A stretch of DNA of 64,000 nucleotides, taken from assembly GCA_945952045.1 (NCBI GenBank), contig CAMFHE010000001.1:1-64000 (forward strand), written 5' to 3'. The first letter of the stretch is position 1; each line of letters begins with the position of its first letter. The DNA comes from an uncultured Rhizobium sp. Its GTDB lineage: Bacteria > Pseudomonadota > Alphaproteobacteria > Rhizobiales > Rhizobiaceae. Of this stretch, positions 27,003 through 36,935 are shown one piece after another. The notes below the pieces were generated by a model. It had not been told where the DNA came from. It searched no databases and was given only the letters and a program-made list of their open reading frames with translations. The position numbers and the translations under genes were made by a program.

Positions 27003-28700
27003 ATGACGGATACCCTGATGCGCAACAGCATGTCGTTTGCCCGAACGGCCGGACGGTCCGGCGGACGTTTGCTGATCCTTGCTGCGCTTTCGGCTCTTGT
27101 CGTCGTTCTTCCGATCGGCGGCTTGTTGTCGGAAGCGCTGAAGGGTTCCGCAGGACTGTGGGCGCATCTCTTCTCGACCGTTCTGCCTGTCGCCCTGGTC
27201 GATACGCTCGTTCTGCTCGCCGGCGTCGGAGCGGTGACGGCGCTGCTCGGCACCACGACGGCCTGGCTGGTCACGGCCTATGATTTTCCGGGCCGGCGGT
27301 TTCTGGAATGGTCGCTGCTGCTGCCACTGGCGGTGCCGACCTATATCATCGCCTATGCCTATCTCGATATCCTGCATCCGATCGGCTCAGTGCAGGGCGC
27401 CATTCGCTGGCTTCTCGGCTATGAGACGCCACGCCAGTTCCGGCTGCCCGACATTCGCTCGATGACGGGATGCATCCTGCTGCTCGGCTTCGTTCTCTAC
27501 CCATACGTCTATATCCCGACGCGGGCGATGTTTCTGACCCAGTCCGGGAACCTGCTCGATGCCGCGCGCACGCTTGGCGTTTCACGTCGCGCCGTTTTCT
27601 GGCGTGTCGCCCTGCCGCTGGCCCGTCCGGCCATCGCCATCGGGGTGGCGTTGGCGCTGATGGAGACCTTGAACGATATCGGCGCGGCCGAGTTTCTCGG
27701 CGTCCGCACCATGACCGTCTCCATCTACACCACATGGATCACCCGCACCGATCTGCCGGGCGCGTCGCAGATCGCATTGGCCTTGCTTTTGATCGTCGTG
27801 GCGCTGGTGGCGCTTGAACGGTGGGCGCGCCGCAAGCAGCGCTATTCCAACGATGCGCGCCGAAGCCATGGGCTGACGCCGCGAAAAGTGCCGCGCTCAA
27901 CGGGTCTGATGTTTCTCGCCATCGGGCTCGTCCCCATCCTGCTCGGCTTCGTGGCGCCGGCGATCTATCTGACGAGCGAGGCCTGGAAGCGCTATCGCTT
28001 CGCAGGGATCTCGCCGCGCCTCATTGATGAGGCATTCAACACTGTCGCAATTGCAACGCTTGCGACGGTTGCGGCGCTCATTCTCGGTCTGGTCATCGCT
28101 TATGCCGCGCGGCTGAGGCCCGGCCGGGCCTCGCAGGCGCTGATGCGCCTGTCCGGCATGGGGTATGCCGCGCCCGGCACGGTGGTCGCTATTGGCGTTC
28201 TGATCCTGCTGGCCGGTCTCGACCGTTTCATCGATCAGGCAGCATTGAATTGGTTGGGCATCTCGACCGGGCTTCTGTTCATGGGCTCCGGCGCTGCGGT
28301 GGTCTATGCGCTCACCGTCCGCTTTCTGGCGATTTCCGCCGGTGGCATCGAGGCAGGTTTCGCGCGGATCCCGCAGTCGCTGGATCAGGCCGCGCGCACA
28401 CTCGGACGATCAGCCGGCAGCACCTTCCGCAGCGTCCATTTGCCGATGTCGAAGGCGGCGATCGCCGCGGCGGCCATGCTTGTCTTTGTCGATTGCATCA
28501 AGGAGCTGCCGGCGACACTCTTGCTGCGCCCGCTCAATGTCGAGACATTCGCGACCCATCTTTATGGGGAGGCGGCGCGCGGCACCTATGAAGAGGCCTC
28601 CATTGCTGCGCTGGCGATCGTGGCGATCTCTATCCTGCCGGTCATCCTGCTGTCGCGGATCGGCCGCGTCGATTCAAACCCTGCCGCCGAGGAAAGATGA
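27003..28700 (+). CDS. Fe(3+)-type ABC transporter permease (FbpB family, fused two-domain)
   Basis: An inner-membrane permease of about 565 residues made of two homologous halves, each with about six membrane segments and one EAA loop (DAARTLGVSRRAVFWRVALP near residue 190 and QAARTLGRSAGSTFRSVHLP near 475). This duplicated form is standard for FbpB, where one chain replaces a permease dimer. The start at 27003 is chosen because it follows the hairpin; an ATG at 26967 lies before it. It overlaps the downstream ATPase start by 4 bases. Confidence 0.92.
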   Translation: MTDTLMRNSMSFARTAGRSGGRLLILAALSALVVVLPIGGLLSEALKGSAGLWAHLFSTVLPVALVDTLVLLAGVGAVTALLGTTTAWLVTAYDFPGRRFLEWSLLLPLAVPTYIIAYAYLDILHPIGSVQGAIRWLLGYETPRQFRLPDIRSMTGCILLLGFVLYPYVYIPTRAMFLTQSGNLLDAARTLGVSRRAVFWRVALPLARPAIAIGVALALMETLNDIGAAEFLGVRTMTVSIYTTWITRTDLPGASQIALALLLIVVALVALERWARRKQRYSNDARRSHGLTPRKVPRSTGLMFLAIGLVPILLGFVAPAIYLTSEAWKRYRFAGISPRLIDEAFNTVAIATLATVAALILGLVIAYAARLRPGRASQALMRLSGMGYAAPGTVVAIGVLILLAGLDRFIDQAALNWLGISTGLLFMGSGAAVVYALTVRFLAISAGGIEAGFARIPQSLDQAARTLGRSAGSTFRSVHLPMSKAAIAAAAMLVFVDCIKELPATLLLRPLNVETFATHLYGEAARGTYEEASIAALAIVAISILPVILLSRIGRVDSNPAAEER

Positions 28701-29749
28701 TGGACGCACGCGTTACCCCGGCTGCGGTCAGGCTCGAAAACATTTCCCGTCGCTTCGGCGCGGCAGCGGCCGTCGACAACGTCTTGCTGGAGATCGCTCG
28801 GGGAGAAATCGTTTCGCTGGTCGGTCGCTCCGGCTGTGGGAAATCGACGCTGTTGCGCATCATCGCCGGTGTCGAGAGCATCGATGCCGGGCGGGTTTGC
28901 CTTGGCGGGACCGAGGTCGATGGCCGGCATTTCGTCGAGCCGGAGTTGCGCGGCGTCGGATTCGTGTTTCAGGATTATGCGCTTTTCCCACATCTTTGCG
29001 TGCGCGACAATATCCTGTTTGGCCTGAAAAGCAGCCAACGCGCTGCTGCTATCGGGCGCGTCGAGGATCTCACACGCCGGCTTGGCATCGCGCATCTGGC
29101 GGATCGCTTTCCGCATACGCTTTCCGGCGGCGAGCAGCAGCGCGTCGCGCTTGCGCGCGCGCTTGCCCCGAAACCCGGCATCGTCCTGATGGATGAACCG
29201 TTTTCAAACCTGGATCAGGGTTTGCGCGAGCGCGTGCGGGCCGAGACGGTGGCGCTGCTGCGTTCCCTCAATGCCACAGTCATCATGGTGACCCACGATC
29301 CGCAGGAGGCGCTGTCGACGGGAGACCGGGTCGTGCTGATGCGTGATGGCGCGATCGTGCAATGCGGATCGCCATACGATCTCTACGATCGGCCGGTGAA
29401 TGCATATGCGGCCGAATTCTTCTCGACCTTCAACAAGCTCGTCGGCATCTGTCGCGATGGACGCATCGACACCGTCATCGGCGGCATCGCGCAGGGGATC
29501 GAGGCGGAGCCCGGAGCCAAGGTCACGCTCTATATCCGGCCACAGGCGGTCAGCGTTTCGCCAGACCATGGCGACCGGCTTGCCCGCATCGAAAGACGGA
29601 TCTTTCTTGGCGATACTGAGCAATTGCTGCTGCACATCGACGGTCTGGAAACGCCGTTCATCGCCTCGACGCGCGAGCGGCTGCCGAGGACGGCAGAGTT
29701 CGTGAAGATAACCATTCGCCCGGAAGGTGTTCTGGTCTTCCAGCCGTGA
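28697..29749 (+). CDS. Fe(3+)-type ABC transporter ATP-binding protein (FbpC family)
   Basis: A 350-residue ATPase with Walker A GRSGCGKST (about 44-52), Q-loop FVFQDYALFPH, signature LSGGEQQR, Walker B into LMDEPFSNLD, H-loop in THDPQEA, and a C-terminal TOBE-like domain. Tandem ATGs at 28697 and 28700 follow GAGGAAAG; either could be used. It completes the binding protein-permease-ATPase unit that follows the two-component system. Confidence 0.93.
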   Translation: MMDARVTPAAVRLENISRRFGAAAAVDNVLLEIARGEIVSLVGRSGCGKSTLLRIIAGVESIDAGRVCLGGTEVDGRHFVEPELRGVGFVFQDYALFPHLCVRDNILFGLKSSQRAAAIGRVEDLTRRLGIAHLADRFPHTLSGGEQQRVALARALAPKPGIVLMDEPFSNLDQGLRERVRAETVALLRSLNATVIMVTHDPQEALSTGDRVVLMRDGAIVQCGSPYDLYDRPVNAYAAEFFSTFNKLVGICRDGRIDTVIGGIAQGIEAEPGAKVTLYIRPQAVSVSPDHGDRLARIERRIFLGDTEQLLLHIDGLETPFIASTRERLPRTAEFVKITIRPEGVLVFQP

Positions 29750-29758
29750 TCGCGTGGA

Positions 29759-30064
29759 TTATTTGGGCGGCCTGACGAGCGAGAGAACGCGGGGTTTCGA
29801 AGGCGTATCCAGCCATTCGATCCACTTGTCTCGTTCCTCGATCGTATCGAAGAACCGCCAAAGCTTGTAGCCCTGATCGGTCGCCTCCAGCATTTCGCCG
29901 ATGGAGACGAGTTCGAGCGGCAATGTCACCTCATTGCCATCGAAGCGGATGAAATACACGCCTTCCGCAGCGAGGCGGATAACCTGTCCGGTCCCATAGG
30001 TTCCGTCCTCATCATCCACGGTAAAATATGCGCCGGTCAAACTATCGATAACTGTGTCGCTCAT
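29759..30064 (-). CDS. hypothetical protein, 101 residues
   Basis: A small acidic soluble protein that I do not recognise. It contains no signal peptide, membrane segment or known motif; the sequence alternates beta-like stretches (GVYFIRFDGNEVTLPLEL) with an aromatic, charged C-terminal half (WRFFDTIEERDKWIEWLD). It is convergent with the transporter ATPase, whose stop is 10 bases away, and its ribosome-binding site is weak. Codon use resembles that of the neighbours and no longer frame competes, so I treat it as a probable gene. Confidence 0.6.
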   Translation of the reverse strand: MSDTVIDSLTGAYFTVDDEDGTYGTGQVIRLAAEGVYFIRFDGNEVTLPLELVSIGEMLEATDQGYKLWRFFDTIEERDKWIEWLDTPSKPRVLSLVRPPK

Positions 30065-30126
30065 GGGCTTCGAATATCAGTTTTAGACAGGCTCGTCACA
30101 CGAATTTCGAATGCTCAGCCATCGAT

Positions 30127-30155
30127 GTAAAACAACCCCGCCGAGGCGGGGTTGT
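30127..30155 (-). terminator. terminator of dctA
   Basis: ACAACCCCGC and its complement form a 10-bp stem around a 4-base loop (30132-30155). On the minus strand it is followed by TTTTAC, an intrinsic terminator just past the dctA stop. Confidence 0.8.
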
Positions 30156-30179
30156 CGGTTTTCGGGAGAGGGATTGCGA

Positions 30180-31508
30180 TTACTCGGCGGGCTGCAGGGC
30201 GGGGGTCGCGACCAGCGCTTCGGGCGCGCCGCCGAGGGCCGCATTCAGCTTCGCGACATCCAGTTCGTTTTCCCAGCGGGCGACGACGATGGTGGCGACG
30301 GCGTTGCCGATGAAGTTGGTCAATGCACGGCATTCCGACATGAAGCGATCGATGCCGAGGATCAGCGCCATGCCGGCCACCGGCACGGATGGCACGACCG
30401 AAAGCGTGGCGGCCAGCGTAATGAAACCTGCACCGGTGATGCCGGCCGCACCCTTCGAGCTGAGCATGGCGACGAGCAGCAGCAGGATCTGGTCGCCGAG
30501 GGACAGGGGGATATCGACAGCCTGGGCGATGAACAGCGCGGCCAGCGTCATGTAGATATTGGTGCCGTCGAGATTGAAGGAATAGCCGGTCGGAATGACG
30601 AGGCCGACGACCGAGCGCTTGCAGCCGGCGGCTTCCATTTTCTGCATCAGACCCGGCAAAGCAGCTTCCGAAGACGAAGTGCCGAGGACCAGAAGCAGCT
30701 CTTCCTTGATGTAGCGGATCAGGGCCAGGATCGAGAAGCCGTTATATTTGGCAACGGCGCCCAGCACCACGAAGACAAAGAGGAAGGCGGTGAGATAGAA
30801 GGTGGCGATCAGGAAGGCGAGATTGGCGACCGAGCCGATACCGTATTTGCCGATGGTGAAGGCCATGGCGCCGAAAGCGCCGATGGGGGCTGCCTTCATC
30901 AGGATGGCAACGAGGCGGAAAATCGGGTTGGTCAGCGCCTGCAGGAAATCGACGACCGGCTTGCCCTGCTCGCCGACCATGCCGAGCGCGACGCCGAACA
31001 GGACGGAGAAGAACAGGACCTGCAGGATATCCCCTTCGGCAAAGGCGCCGACGATGGTCTGCGGGATGATGTTCATCAGGAAGCCGGTGATGGTCGATTC
31101 ATGCGCCTTGGTGGCATAGGTCGCCACAGCATTGGCATCGAGCGAGGCCGGCGCAATATGCATGCCGGCGCCGGGCTGGACCACATTCGCCACGATCATG
31201 CCGACGACCAGCGCCAGCGTCGAGAAGGTCAGGAAATAGATCATCGCCTTGCCGGCGACACGGCCGACCTTCTTCAGATCGGACATGCCGGCGATGCCGG
31301 TGGCGACCGTCAGGAAGATGACCGGCGCGATGATCATCTTCACCAGCTTGATGAAGGCGTCGCCGAGCGGCTTCAGGCCGGCGCCGAAATCCGGATAGAA
31401 ATGACCGACCAGCATGCCGGCGATGATCGCGACGACAACCTGGAAATAGAGGTGACGATAAAAGGGCAGGGGCGCACGCGAAGGCGTGGCGGCAGATGGA
31501 ATGAGCAT
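30180..31508 (-). CDS. dctA: C4-dicarboxylate transport protein DctA
   Basis: A 442-residue inner-membrane secondary transporter of the DAACS family that imports succinate, fumarate and malate with protons or sodium; in rhizobia it is essential for symbiotic nitrogen fixation. Family signatures are the serine-rich hairpin [17 protein letters not shown], the [18 protein letters not shown] segment and [21 protein letters not shown] precedes the ATG at 31508. It is divergent from dctB-dctD, and upstream lie a sigma-54 promoter and a palindrome of DctD-site type, so the classical DctB/DctD regulation applies. Confidence 0.96.
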   Translation of the reverse strand: MLIPSAATPSRAPLPFYRHLYFQVVVAIIAGMLVGHFYPDFGAGLKPLGDAFIKLVKMIIAPVIFLTVATGIAGMSDLKKVGRVAGKAMIYFLTFSTLALVVGMIVANVVQPGAGMHIAPASLDANAVATYATKAHESTITGFLMNIIPQTIVGAFAEGDILQVLFFSVLFGVALGMVGEQGKPVVDFLQALTNPIFRLVAILMKAAPIGAFGAMAFTIGKYGIGSVANLAFLIATFYLTAFLFVFVVLGAVAKYNGFSILALIRYIKEELLLVLGTSSSEAALPGLMQKMEAAGCKRSVVGLVIPTGYSFNLDGTNIYMTLAALFIAQAVDIPLSLGDQILLLLVAMLSSKGAAGITGAGFITLAATLSVVPSVPVAGMALILGIDRFMSECRALTNFIGNAVATIVVARWENELDVAKLNAALGGAPEALVATPALQPAE

Positions 31509-31580
31509 GGCTTCCTCCTTTGCACCCCAACCGCGCAAACGGCTCTTCCCGGGGTGACGTGCTGAACTGCCATCTACTTC

Positions 31581-31597
31581 GCAAAGAGCGTGCCAAC
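31581..31597 (-). promoter_or_regulatory. sigma-54 (RpoN) promoter of dctA
   Basis: Read on the minus strand, TTGGCAC-N5-TTGC matches the -24/-12 consensus exactly, about 75 bases before the dctA start. Established rhizobial biology has dctA transcribed by RpoN and activated by DctD. Confidence 0.9.
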
Positions 31598-31668
31598 TCT
31601 GAATATCAGAACAAGGCATTGAAATAATTGATATTATATTCTAGGCGCAAAACCTGCCGGATTGGTTT

Positions 31669-31684
31669 GTGCGGATATCCGCAC
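31669..31684. promoter_or_regulatory. DctD upstream activating site
   Basis: GTGCGGATATCCGCAC is a perfect 16-bp palindrome located about 75-90 bases upstream of the -24/-12 element, the usual position for an enhancer-type activator site, and it resembles known rhizobial DctD sites. A weaker related element (TTGCGGAT, 31694-31701) lies next to it towards dctB. Confidence 0.8.
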
Positions 31685-31727
31685 TGGTAACATTGCGGAT
31701 CGTGCGGCTTTATGCTCAAATCCGCCA

Positions 31728-33569
31728 ATGGACAGGCCGTCGATTTCAAGCACTCCGGCAGAGCTTTTTCGCGCATCTCGGCGTCAATGGTTCGCGTTTG
31801 CCGTCACGCTGCTGGTGGTGACGCTTGCGGCTCTCTATGCCGCAGGGCTTTACGGGCGGGCGTCTGCGCTTGCAGATCTTGAAGAGCAGGGCCGCACTGA
31901 CGCCAGTCTCAAGGTCGCGCTACTGCGCGCCGTGCTCGAGCGGCCGCGAGCGCTGCCCTTCCTGTTGTCGCGCGACCGGGATGTCGAAGATGCCTTGCGG
32001 GATGCCGGCCCGGTCAAACGCGAATTTCTCGACCGGAAGCTGGAGGAGCTTGTCGCCGGCACCAGCGCCGCCGTCATCTATGTGATCGATCCGAAAGGAC
32101 TTGCCATTTCGGCGAGCAACTGGCGCGAGCCGACGAGTTTCGTCGGCAATGACTATTCGTTCCGCGCCTATTTCTCCAGGGCGATGAAGGAGGGGACCGC
32201 GGAGCATTTTGCTCTCGGTTCGGTCAGCAAGCGGCCGGGCCTCTATATTTCGGCGCGCATCGGCACGGCGGAAGCGCCGCTCGGCGTCGTCGTCGTCAAG
32301 ATGGAGTTCGATCAGCTCGAACGCGACTGGCATGAGACGCAGCGCCCCTCTTATGTCGTCGACGCCAATCATGTGGTGCTGATCACCAGCATTCCATCCT
32401 GGCGCTTCATGACCACGGAGCCGCTGCCGCCGGAAAGCCTGACGGCGATCCGCGAAAGCCTGCAATTCGGCGAAGCGCCGCTGGTGCCGCTGCCGTTCGA
32501 ACGTCTGGGAGACGGCAACCTCGTGCGCGCCTTGTTGCCGGGCGGCGGCACCGAGGACTATCTGCGCATCGACGCGCCGGTTGCAACGACCCCATGGCAA
32601 TTCGAATATCTCGTGCCGAGCGGCAATGCGGTTGCCGCGTCCATGCGTGAGGCGCGGCTGTTTGCCCTGCTGCTTATCGGCGCGACCGCCATCGTCGCCG
32701 CGATCTGGCTGCGGCGGCGGCAGGCGATGGGCGTCAATGCCGCGCGGTCGCAGGCGGCGCGCGAAGAGCTGGAGCGCCGGGTGATCGAGCGCACGCAAGC
32801 TCTCAGCCTTGCGCGCGACAGCCTGCAGGCCGAGATCGCCGATCACCGGGCGACCGAAACGCGGTTGCAGGCGGTGCAGCAGGATCTGGTGCAGGCCAAT
32901 CGGCTGGCGATCCTCGGACAGGTCGCCGCCGGCGTCGCTCATGAGATCAATCAGCCGCTCGCCACCATTCGCGCCTATGCGGACAATTCCAAGGTGTTTC
33001 TCGCGCGCGGCAAGCCGGAACCGGCAGTCGAAAATCTCGGCCTGATCGCCGAACTGACCGACCGGATCGCGACGATTACCGACGACCTCAAAGCGCTTGC
33101 CCGCAAAGGCCGCTCCGGCGAGGAGCCGGTCGGCTTGCGGGATGTCGTCGATGGCGCGATCCTGTTGCTGCGCAGCCGTTTCACCGGCCGGCTCGACCGT
33201 CTTGTGATCGCCACGATCCCGGAAAGCCTTGAGGTGATGGGCAACCGGCTCCGGCTGGAGCAGGTGTTCATCAATCTGTTTCAGAACGCGTTGGAGGCGG
33301 TGGGAGACAAGCCCGATGGCCTTGTCGAGGTCGCCGTCACGAGCGATGGCGCGGATGTCGTCGTTTCCGTCGCCGACAACGGTCCTGGTATTGCGCCTGA
33401 AATTCTCGGCTCGCTGTTCGAACCCTTCAATACCTCGAAGGAAAAGGGCCTCGGGCTCGGCCTCGTCATCGCCAAGGACATCGTTTCCGATTATGGCGGG
33501 CGGCTGGAGGTCGAGACGGATATGAACGGCGCCCGCTTCACCGTCCATTTGCGAAAGGCCAGCCGATGA
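31728..33569 (+). CDS. dctB: C4-dicarboxylate sensor histidine kinase DctB
   Basis: A 613-residue inner-membrane kinase. TM1 (about 20-43) and TM2 (about 309-330) flank a large periplasmic PDC-type sensor domain that binds C4 acids in known DctB proteins. A coiled coil (about 340-390) leads to the HisKA helix with H405 in [16 protein letters not shown], then the HATPase domain with [16 protein letters not shown] and GLGLGL. The start at 31728 gives the standard length and leaves room for the DctD site; the frame is open further upstream into that site. The stop overlaps the dctD start. Confidence 0.95.
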   Translation: MDRPSISSTPAELFRASRRQWFAFAVTLLVVTLAALYAAGLYGRASALADLEEQGRTDASLKVALLRAVLERPRALPFLLSRDRDVEDALRDAGPVKREFLDRKLEELVAGTSAAVIYVIDPKGLAISASNWREPTSFVGNDYSFRAYFSRAMKEGTAEHFALGSVSKRPGLYISARIGTAEAPLGVVVVKMEFDQLERDWHETQRPSYVVDANHVVLITSIPSWRFMTTEPLPPESLTAIRESLQFGEAPLVPLPFERLGDGNLVRALLPGGGTEDYLRIDAPVATTPWQFEYLVPSGNAVAASMREARLFALLLIGATAIVAAIWLRRRQAMGVNAARSQAAREELERRVIERTQALSLARDSLQAEIADHRATETRLQAVQQDLVQANRLAILGQVAAGVAHEINQPLATIRAYADNSKVFLARGKPEPAVENLGLIAELTDRIATITDDLKALARKGRSGEEPVGLRDVVDGAILLLRSRFTGRLDRLVIATIPESLEVMGNRLRLEQVFINLFQNALEAVGDKPDGLVEVAVTSDGADVVVSVADNGPGIAPEILGSLFEPFNTSKEKGLGLGLVIAKDIVSDYGGRLEVETDMNGARFTVHLRKASR

Positions 33570-34912
33570 CGCCCGTCCTTCTGATCGATGATGACCGGCA
33601 ATTGCTGCATGCCACCGCGCAGACGCTGGAACTGGCCGGCTTTGACGTCACGCCGTTTGGCGCCGCCGCCGAGGCGCTCGCAAAGCTCGACAGGGATTTT
33701 GCCGGGGTCGTCGTCTCCGACATCCGTATGCCGGGACTCGACGGGCTGCAGCTTTTCGAGCGCATCCGCGGCCTCGATGCCGAGATCCCGGTGATCCTGG
33801 TCACCGGCCACGGGGATATTCCAACGGCGGTCAAAGCCATCCAGGACGGTGTCTACGACTTCATCGCCAAGCCTTTTCCCGCCGAACGGCTGGTGCAATG
33901 CGTGCATCGCGCTGCCGAAAAGCGCAACCTCGTTCTGGAAAACCGTCGTCTGCGCGAGGCCGCTGCCCGGGCGGAAGACGATTTTCCGCTGATCGGCCAG
34001 ACGCCTGTCATGGACCGCCTACGCCAGACGCTGCGCCAGATCGCCGATACCGACGTCGATGTGCTGGTGACCGGTGAAACCGGCAGTGGCAAGGAGGTGG
34101 TCGCCCGCCTGCTGCATGGCTGGAGCCGTCGCGCCAAGGGTAATTTCGTTGCGTTGAATTGCGGGGCCTTGCCGGAGCAGGTGATCGAAAGCGAGCTGTT
34201 CGGCCATGAGCCCGGCGCTTTCACCGGCGCGCAAAAGAAGCGCGTCGGCCGCATCGAGCATTCGAGCGGCGGTACGCTGTTTCTCGACGAATTGGAGAGT
34301 ATGCCGCCATCGACGCAAATCCAGATGCTGCGGGTGCTGGAAATGCGCGAGGTCACGCCGCTTGGCACCAATGAGGTGCGGCCGGTGGATATCCGCATCG
34401 TCGCCGCCGCCAAGGTCGATCTGGCCGATCCCGAACAGCGCAAGGCGTTCCGCGAGGATCTGTATTACCGGCTGAATGTCATTTCGCTGTCGATCCCGCC
34501 GCTGCGCGAGCGCCGCGAGGATATCCCGCTTCTGTTCAGCTATTTCGCCGAGCGGGCGGCGCGGCGTTTCAAGCGGCCGGCGCCGCAGCTCTCGGCCGAT
34601 ATCCTGCGCCATTTGCGCGAACACGACTGGCCGGGAAATGTCCGCGAACTGTCGCATTTTGCCGAAAGGGCGGTCCTTGGGATGATGCCCCCGGCCGCCG
34701 CCACCCCCGCGTCAGATGGCGTAATGACACAAGCCGGTACGCTTCCCGAACGATTGGAACGTCTGGAGGCGGAGATCATCCGCGAGGCGCTTGCCGCCCA
34801 CGAAGGCAATGTCCAGGAAACGATCGCCGCGCTCGGCATTCCGCGCAAGACGTTTTACGACAAGCTCCAGCGCCACGGCATCGTCCGCCGCGATTTCGAA
34901 AGCGGCGGATAG
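33566..34912 (+). CDS. dctD: sigma-54-dependent response regulator DctD
   Basis: A 448-residue NtrC-family activator of dctA. Receiver domain with D52 in VVSDIRMPG (residues 1-125), AAA+ domain (about 145-380) with Walker A GETGSGKE (about 170-177), the sigma-54-contacting GAFTGA at 217-222, and a C-terminal Fis-type HTH ([19 protein letters not shown]). Its ATG overlaps the dctB stop. Its stop is only 2 bases from the stop of the convergent eryD gene with no visible terminator between them. Confidence 0.96.
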   Translation: MTPVLLIDDDRQLLHATAQTLELAGFDVTPFGAAAEALAKLDRDFAGVVVSDIRMPGLDGLQLFERIRGLDAEIPVILVTGHGDIPTAVKAIQDGVYDFIAKPFPAERLVQCVHRAAEKRNLVLENRRLREAAARAEDDFPLIGQTPVMDRLRQTLRQIADTDVDVLVTGETGSGKEVVARLLHGWSRRAKGNFVALNCGALPEQVIESELFGHEPGAFTGAQKKRVGRIEHSSGGTLFLDELESMPPSTQIQMLRVLEMREVTPLGTNEVRPVDIRIVAAAKVDLADPEQRKAFREDLYYRLNVISLSIPPLRERREDIPLLFSYFAERAARRFKRPAPQLSADILRHLREHDWPGNVRELSHFAERAVLGMMPPAAATPASDGVMTQAGTLPERLERLEAEIIREALAAHEGNVQETIAALGIPRKTFYDKLQRHGIVRRDFESGG

Positions 34913-34914
34913 GG

Positions 34915-35859
34915 TTAAGCCGAGCTTTTCAGCAGCAGGCGCGCGGTCCGCTCGTCGGTGATCAGGCCATGCAGCTTGTGGCTGTGCAGCACGGCGCGGA
35001 TGGCTTCGGTCTTCGCCGGGCCGCCGGCGATGGCGACGACCCGGTCGCCGCCGGCTTCCGAGAAGGAGGCGGCCAGCGTGCGCGCCGTCACCGATGTCTC
35101 CAGAATGCGGCCGCGCTTGTCGAAGAAGTGGCCGAGCAATTCACCGACGCCGCCGAGTGCGGCGATTTCCTCCAACTCGTCGGGCTGCAGCATGCCCGAG
35201 GTCACCAGATGCGCCTGATTGTCGACGGTGCCGATGCCGACGATTTTGAGATCGGCGCTGCGCGCGAGATTGAAGACCTCGCTGACGCCGCGCTGGGAGA
35301 GCAGGACCTCGCGGTCCTCTTCGGTATTGGCGAAGAAGGGCACGGGCATCACATAGGCCTGGGTGCCGGTCTTGGCGGCCAGCCGATGCATGACGTCATA
35401 GGGGTTGGCGGCATAATTGCGGGTCAGGCCGCCGAGCAGCGAGACGAATTTCGTATTGCTGGCGGCGAGCCTCGGCAATTGGTGAACGGCGGCCGAGAGC
35501 GTGCGGCCATGACCTAATCCGATCACCGCGACTTCGCCGCGCTCGATCTCCCGGCGAAGGAAATCGGCTCCCACATGGCCGAGCGTGGTCAAGGCCAAGG
35601 CGTCATCGTCGACGTCGGGCGCCACTTCGCAATAGTCGAGTCCGTAACGCTTGGAGAGCTCGACTTCCAGATTGACGCATTCTGCAATGTCGCCGTCGAT
35701 GCTGACCTTCACCACGCCCTCGGCGACGGCGCGCGCGATCAGCCGGTGCGCCTTGACGGAGGGAATGCCGAGCCGTTTGGCAACGGCGGACTGGGTGAAG
35801 CCGCCGATATAGTGCAGCCAGGCAGCGCGGATGGCGAGGGAGTCTTCATTGTCGATCAT
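34915..35859 (-). CDS. eryD: erythritol operon regulator EryD (SorC/DeoR-type)
   Basis: A 314-residue SorC-family repressor: N-terminal HTH (about 15-45, YIGGFTQSAVAKRLGIPSVKAHRLI) and a sugar-phosphate-binding domain with GLGHGRTLSAAV, FVSLLGG and VAIAGGPAKTEAIRA. In Brucella and rhizobia EryD represses ery genes and is released by erythritol. The start at 35859 has AGGA upstream; ATG 35880 would add seven residues. It is the last gene of eryABCD but is set apart from eryC by 132 bases containing a 10-bp perfect inverted repeat, so it may be separately tuned. Confidence 0.93.
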   Translation of the reverse strand: MIDNEDSLAIRAAWLHYIGGFTQSAVAKRLGIPSVKAHRLIARAVAEGVVKVSIDGDIAECVNLEVELSKRYGLDYCEVAPDVDDDALALTTLGHVGADFLRREIERGEVAVIGLGHGRTLSAAVHQLPRLAASNTKFVSLLGGLTRNYAANPYDVMHRLAAKTGTQAYVMPVPFFANTEEDREVLLSQRGVSEVFNLARSADLKIVGIGTVDNQAHLVTSGMLQPDELEEIAALGGVGELLGHFFDKRGRILETSVTARTLAASFSEAGGDRVVAIAGGPAKTEAIRAVLHSHKLHGLITDERTARLLLKSSA

Positions 35860-35912
35860 GGGCGATGTCCTGTGCTGCATGGCAACCGCCCCCGGTTTCC
35901 GATGCCAGTCCC

Positions 35913-35949
35913 GGAGACTGTCAGGTTTGGGCTGATTCCGACAGTCTCC
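35913..35949. repeat. inverted repeat in the eryC-eryD gap
   Basis: GGAGACTGTC and GACAGTCTCC are perfectly complementary with 17 bases between. It could be an operator for EryD autoregulation or a hairpin that attenuates eryD. No T-run is present. Confidence 0.6.
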
Positions 35950-35991
35950 AATGTTCATGTTTTCCTGTTTGCGGAAAACAGCGTCGCGCAA

Positions 35992-36927
35992 TCAGCCGAA
36001 TTTGAGATCGGCGGCACCGGTGTCGATATGCGGCGCCCAGAAGGCAATGCTTTCGGCGATCTGCGGAATGACCTGGCGGTCGTTCGGCTCACGCTCCTTG
36101 AAGGACAATTCCAGGCAGATCTCGTTATCGACGGCGCCACCTTCGGCAAAGGCCTTCAACAGCGGCTCGGGTTGGATCCGGCCCTTGGCGTTGAATTCGG
36201 CGGTAAAGGGTCGATGGCCACCCTTGTCCATCAGGCTTTGCTTGATGTGAATGATCGGCGACACCTTGGGCACGGCGCGCGCCCAGGCATAGGGCTCGAA
36301 ATCGTCCGGATTGCTGGAAGTGACGTCGCCATGGTCGATATCGGCCATCATCCACATGGGAACGGCCATATTTGCAGCGATCAGCCTGTCCTGCAGCTTG
36401 ATGCATTCGGCAATCGTTTCGCCGAATTCGCGGCCGATGCTCATCGGCTCCCAGAAGACATAGGAAAGGCGGGCATTCCTGGCGTGGTCGGCGACCTCGG
36501 CCCAGCAGTCGATGGCGATCCGGATCAGTTCCTCGCGGCGGGCGGGATCGTCATAATCCTTGTAGGTAAAGATGGCGAACTGGGTACCGACGGAGGTGCC
36601 GCCGAGATCGCCGATGATATCGGCGAAGGTCTTGAACCAGTCGACATAATAGCGTCGCACATCCGCATCCGGATGGCCGAAATGGTTGAGGCGGCCATAG
36701 GGGCCGGTCATGCCCGAGGTGACGCGCACGCCGGTGCGCTGCAGCGCCCTGTCCATCTGCCGGGTCAGCCGGCGGATCGTCGCCGCATTCCAGCTCGGAT
36801 TGATGAATTCATGGGTCAGTTGCAGGTCGCGCAACTTGAGATCGCGGGCGACTGTTTCGATCAGGTCGTCGGGATCGGCGAAGCGATTGACCAGCGGATT
36901 GGTGTTCAGCGAAAGGGTCAGCGGCAT
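35992..36927 (-). CDS. eryC: D-erythrulose 1-phosphate 3-epimerase EryC
   Basis: A 311-residue TIM-barrel sugar-phosphate isomerase/epimerase (AP endonuclease 2-like fold). By position and length it is EryC, which epimerises D-erythrulose 1-phosphate to L-erythrulose 1-phosphate in the Brucella/rhizobial erythritol pathway. Metal-ligand-type acids and histidines are visible in SYVFWEPMSIGREFG, MADIDHGDVTS, IIHIKQSL and CLELSFKERE. The start at 36927 (MPLTLSLNTN) lies 8 bases after the eryB stop; the longer open frame overlaps eryB. The next steps need EryH/TpiB and EryI/RpiB homologues, which are not in this window. Confidence 0.92.
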   Translation of the reverse strand: MPLTLSLNTNPLVNRFADPDDLIETVARDLKLRDLQLTHEFINPSWNAATIRRLTRQMDRALQRTGVRVTSGMTGPYGRLNHFGHPDADVRRYYVDWFKTFADIIGDLGGTSVGTQFAIFTYKDYDDPARREELIRIAIDCWAEVADHARNARLSYVFWEPMSIGREFGETIAECIKLQDRLIAANMAVPMWMMADIDHGDVTSSNPDDFEPYAWARAVPKVSPIIHIKQSLMDKGGHRPFTAEFNAKGRIQPEPLLKAFAEGGAVDNEICLELSFKEREPNDRQVIPQIAESIAFWAPHIDTGAADLKFG

Positions 36928-36935
36928 GGTCGTCC

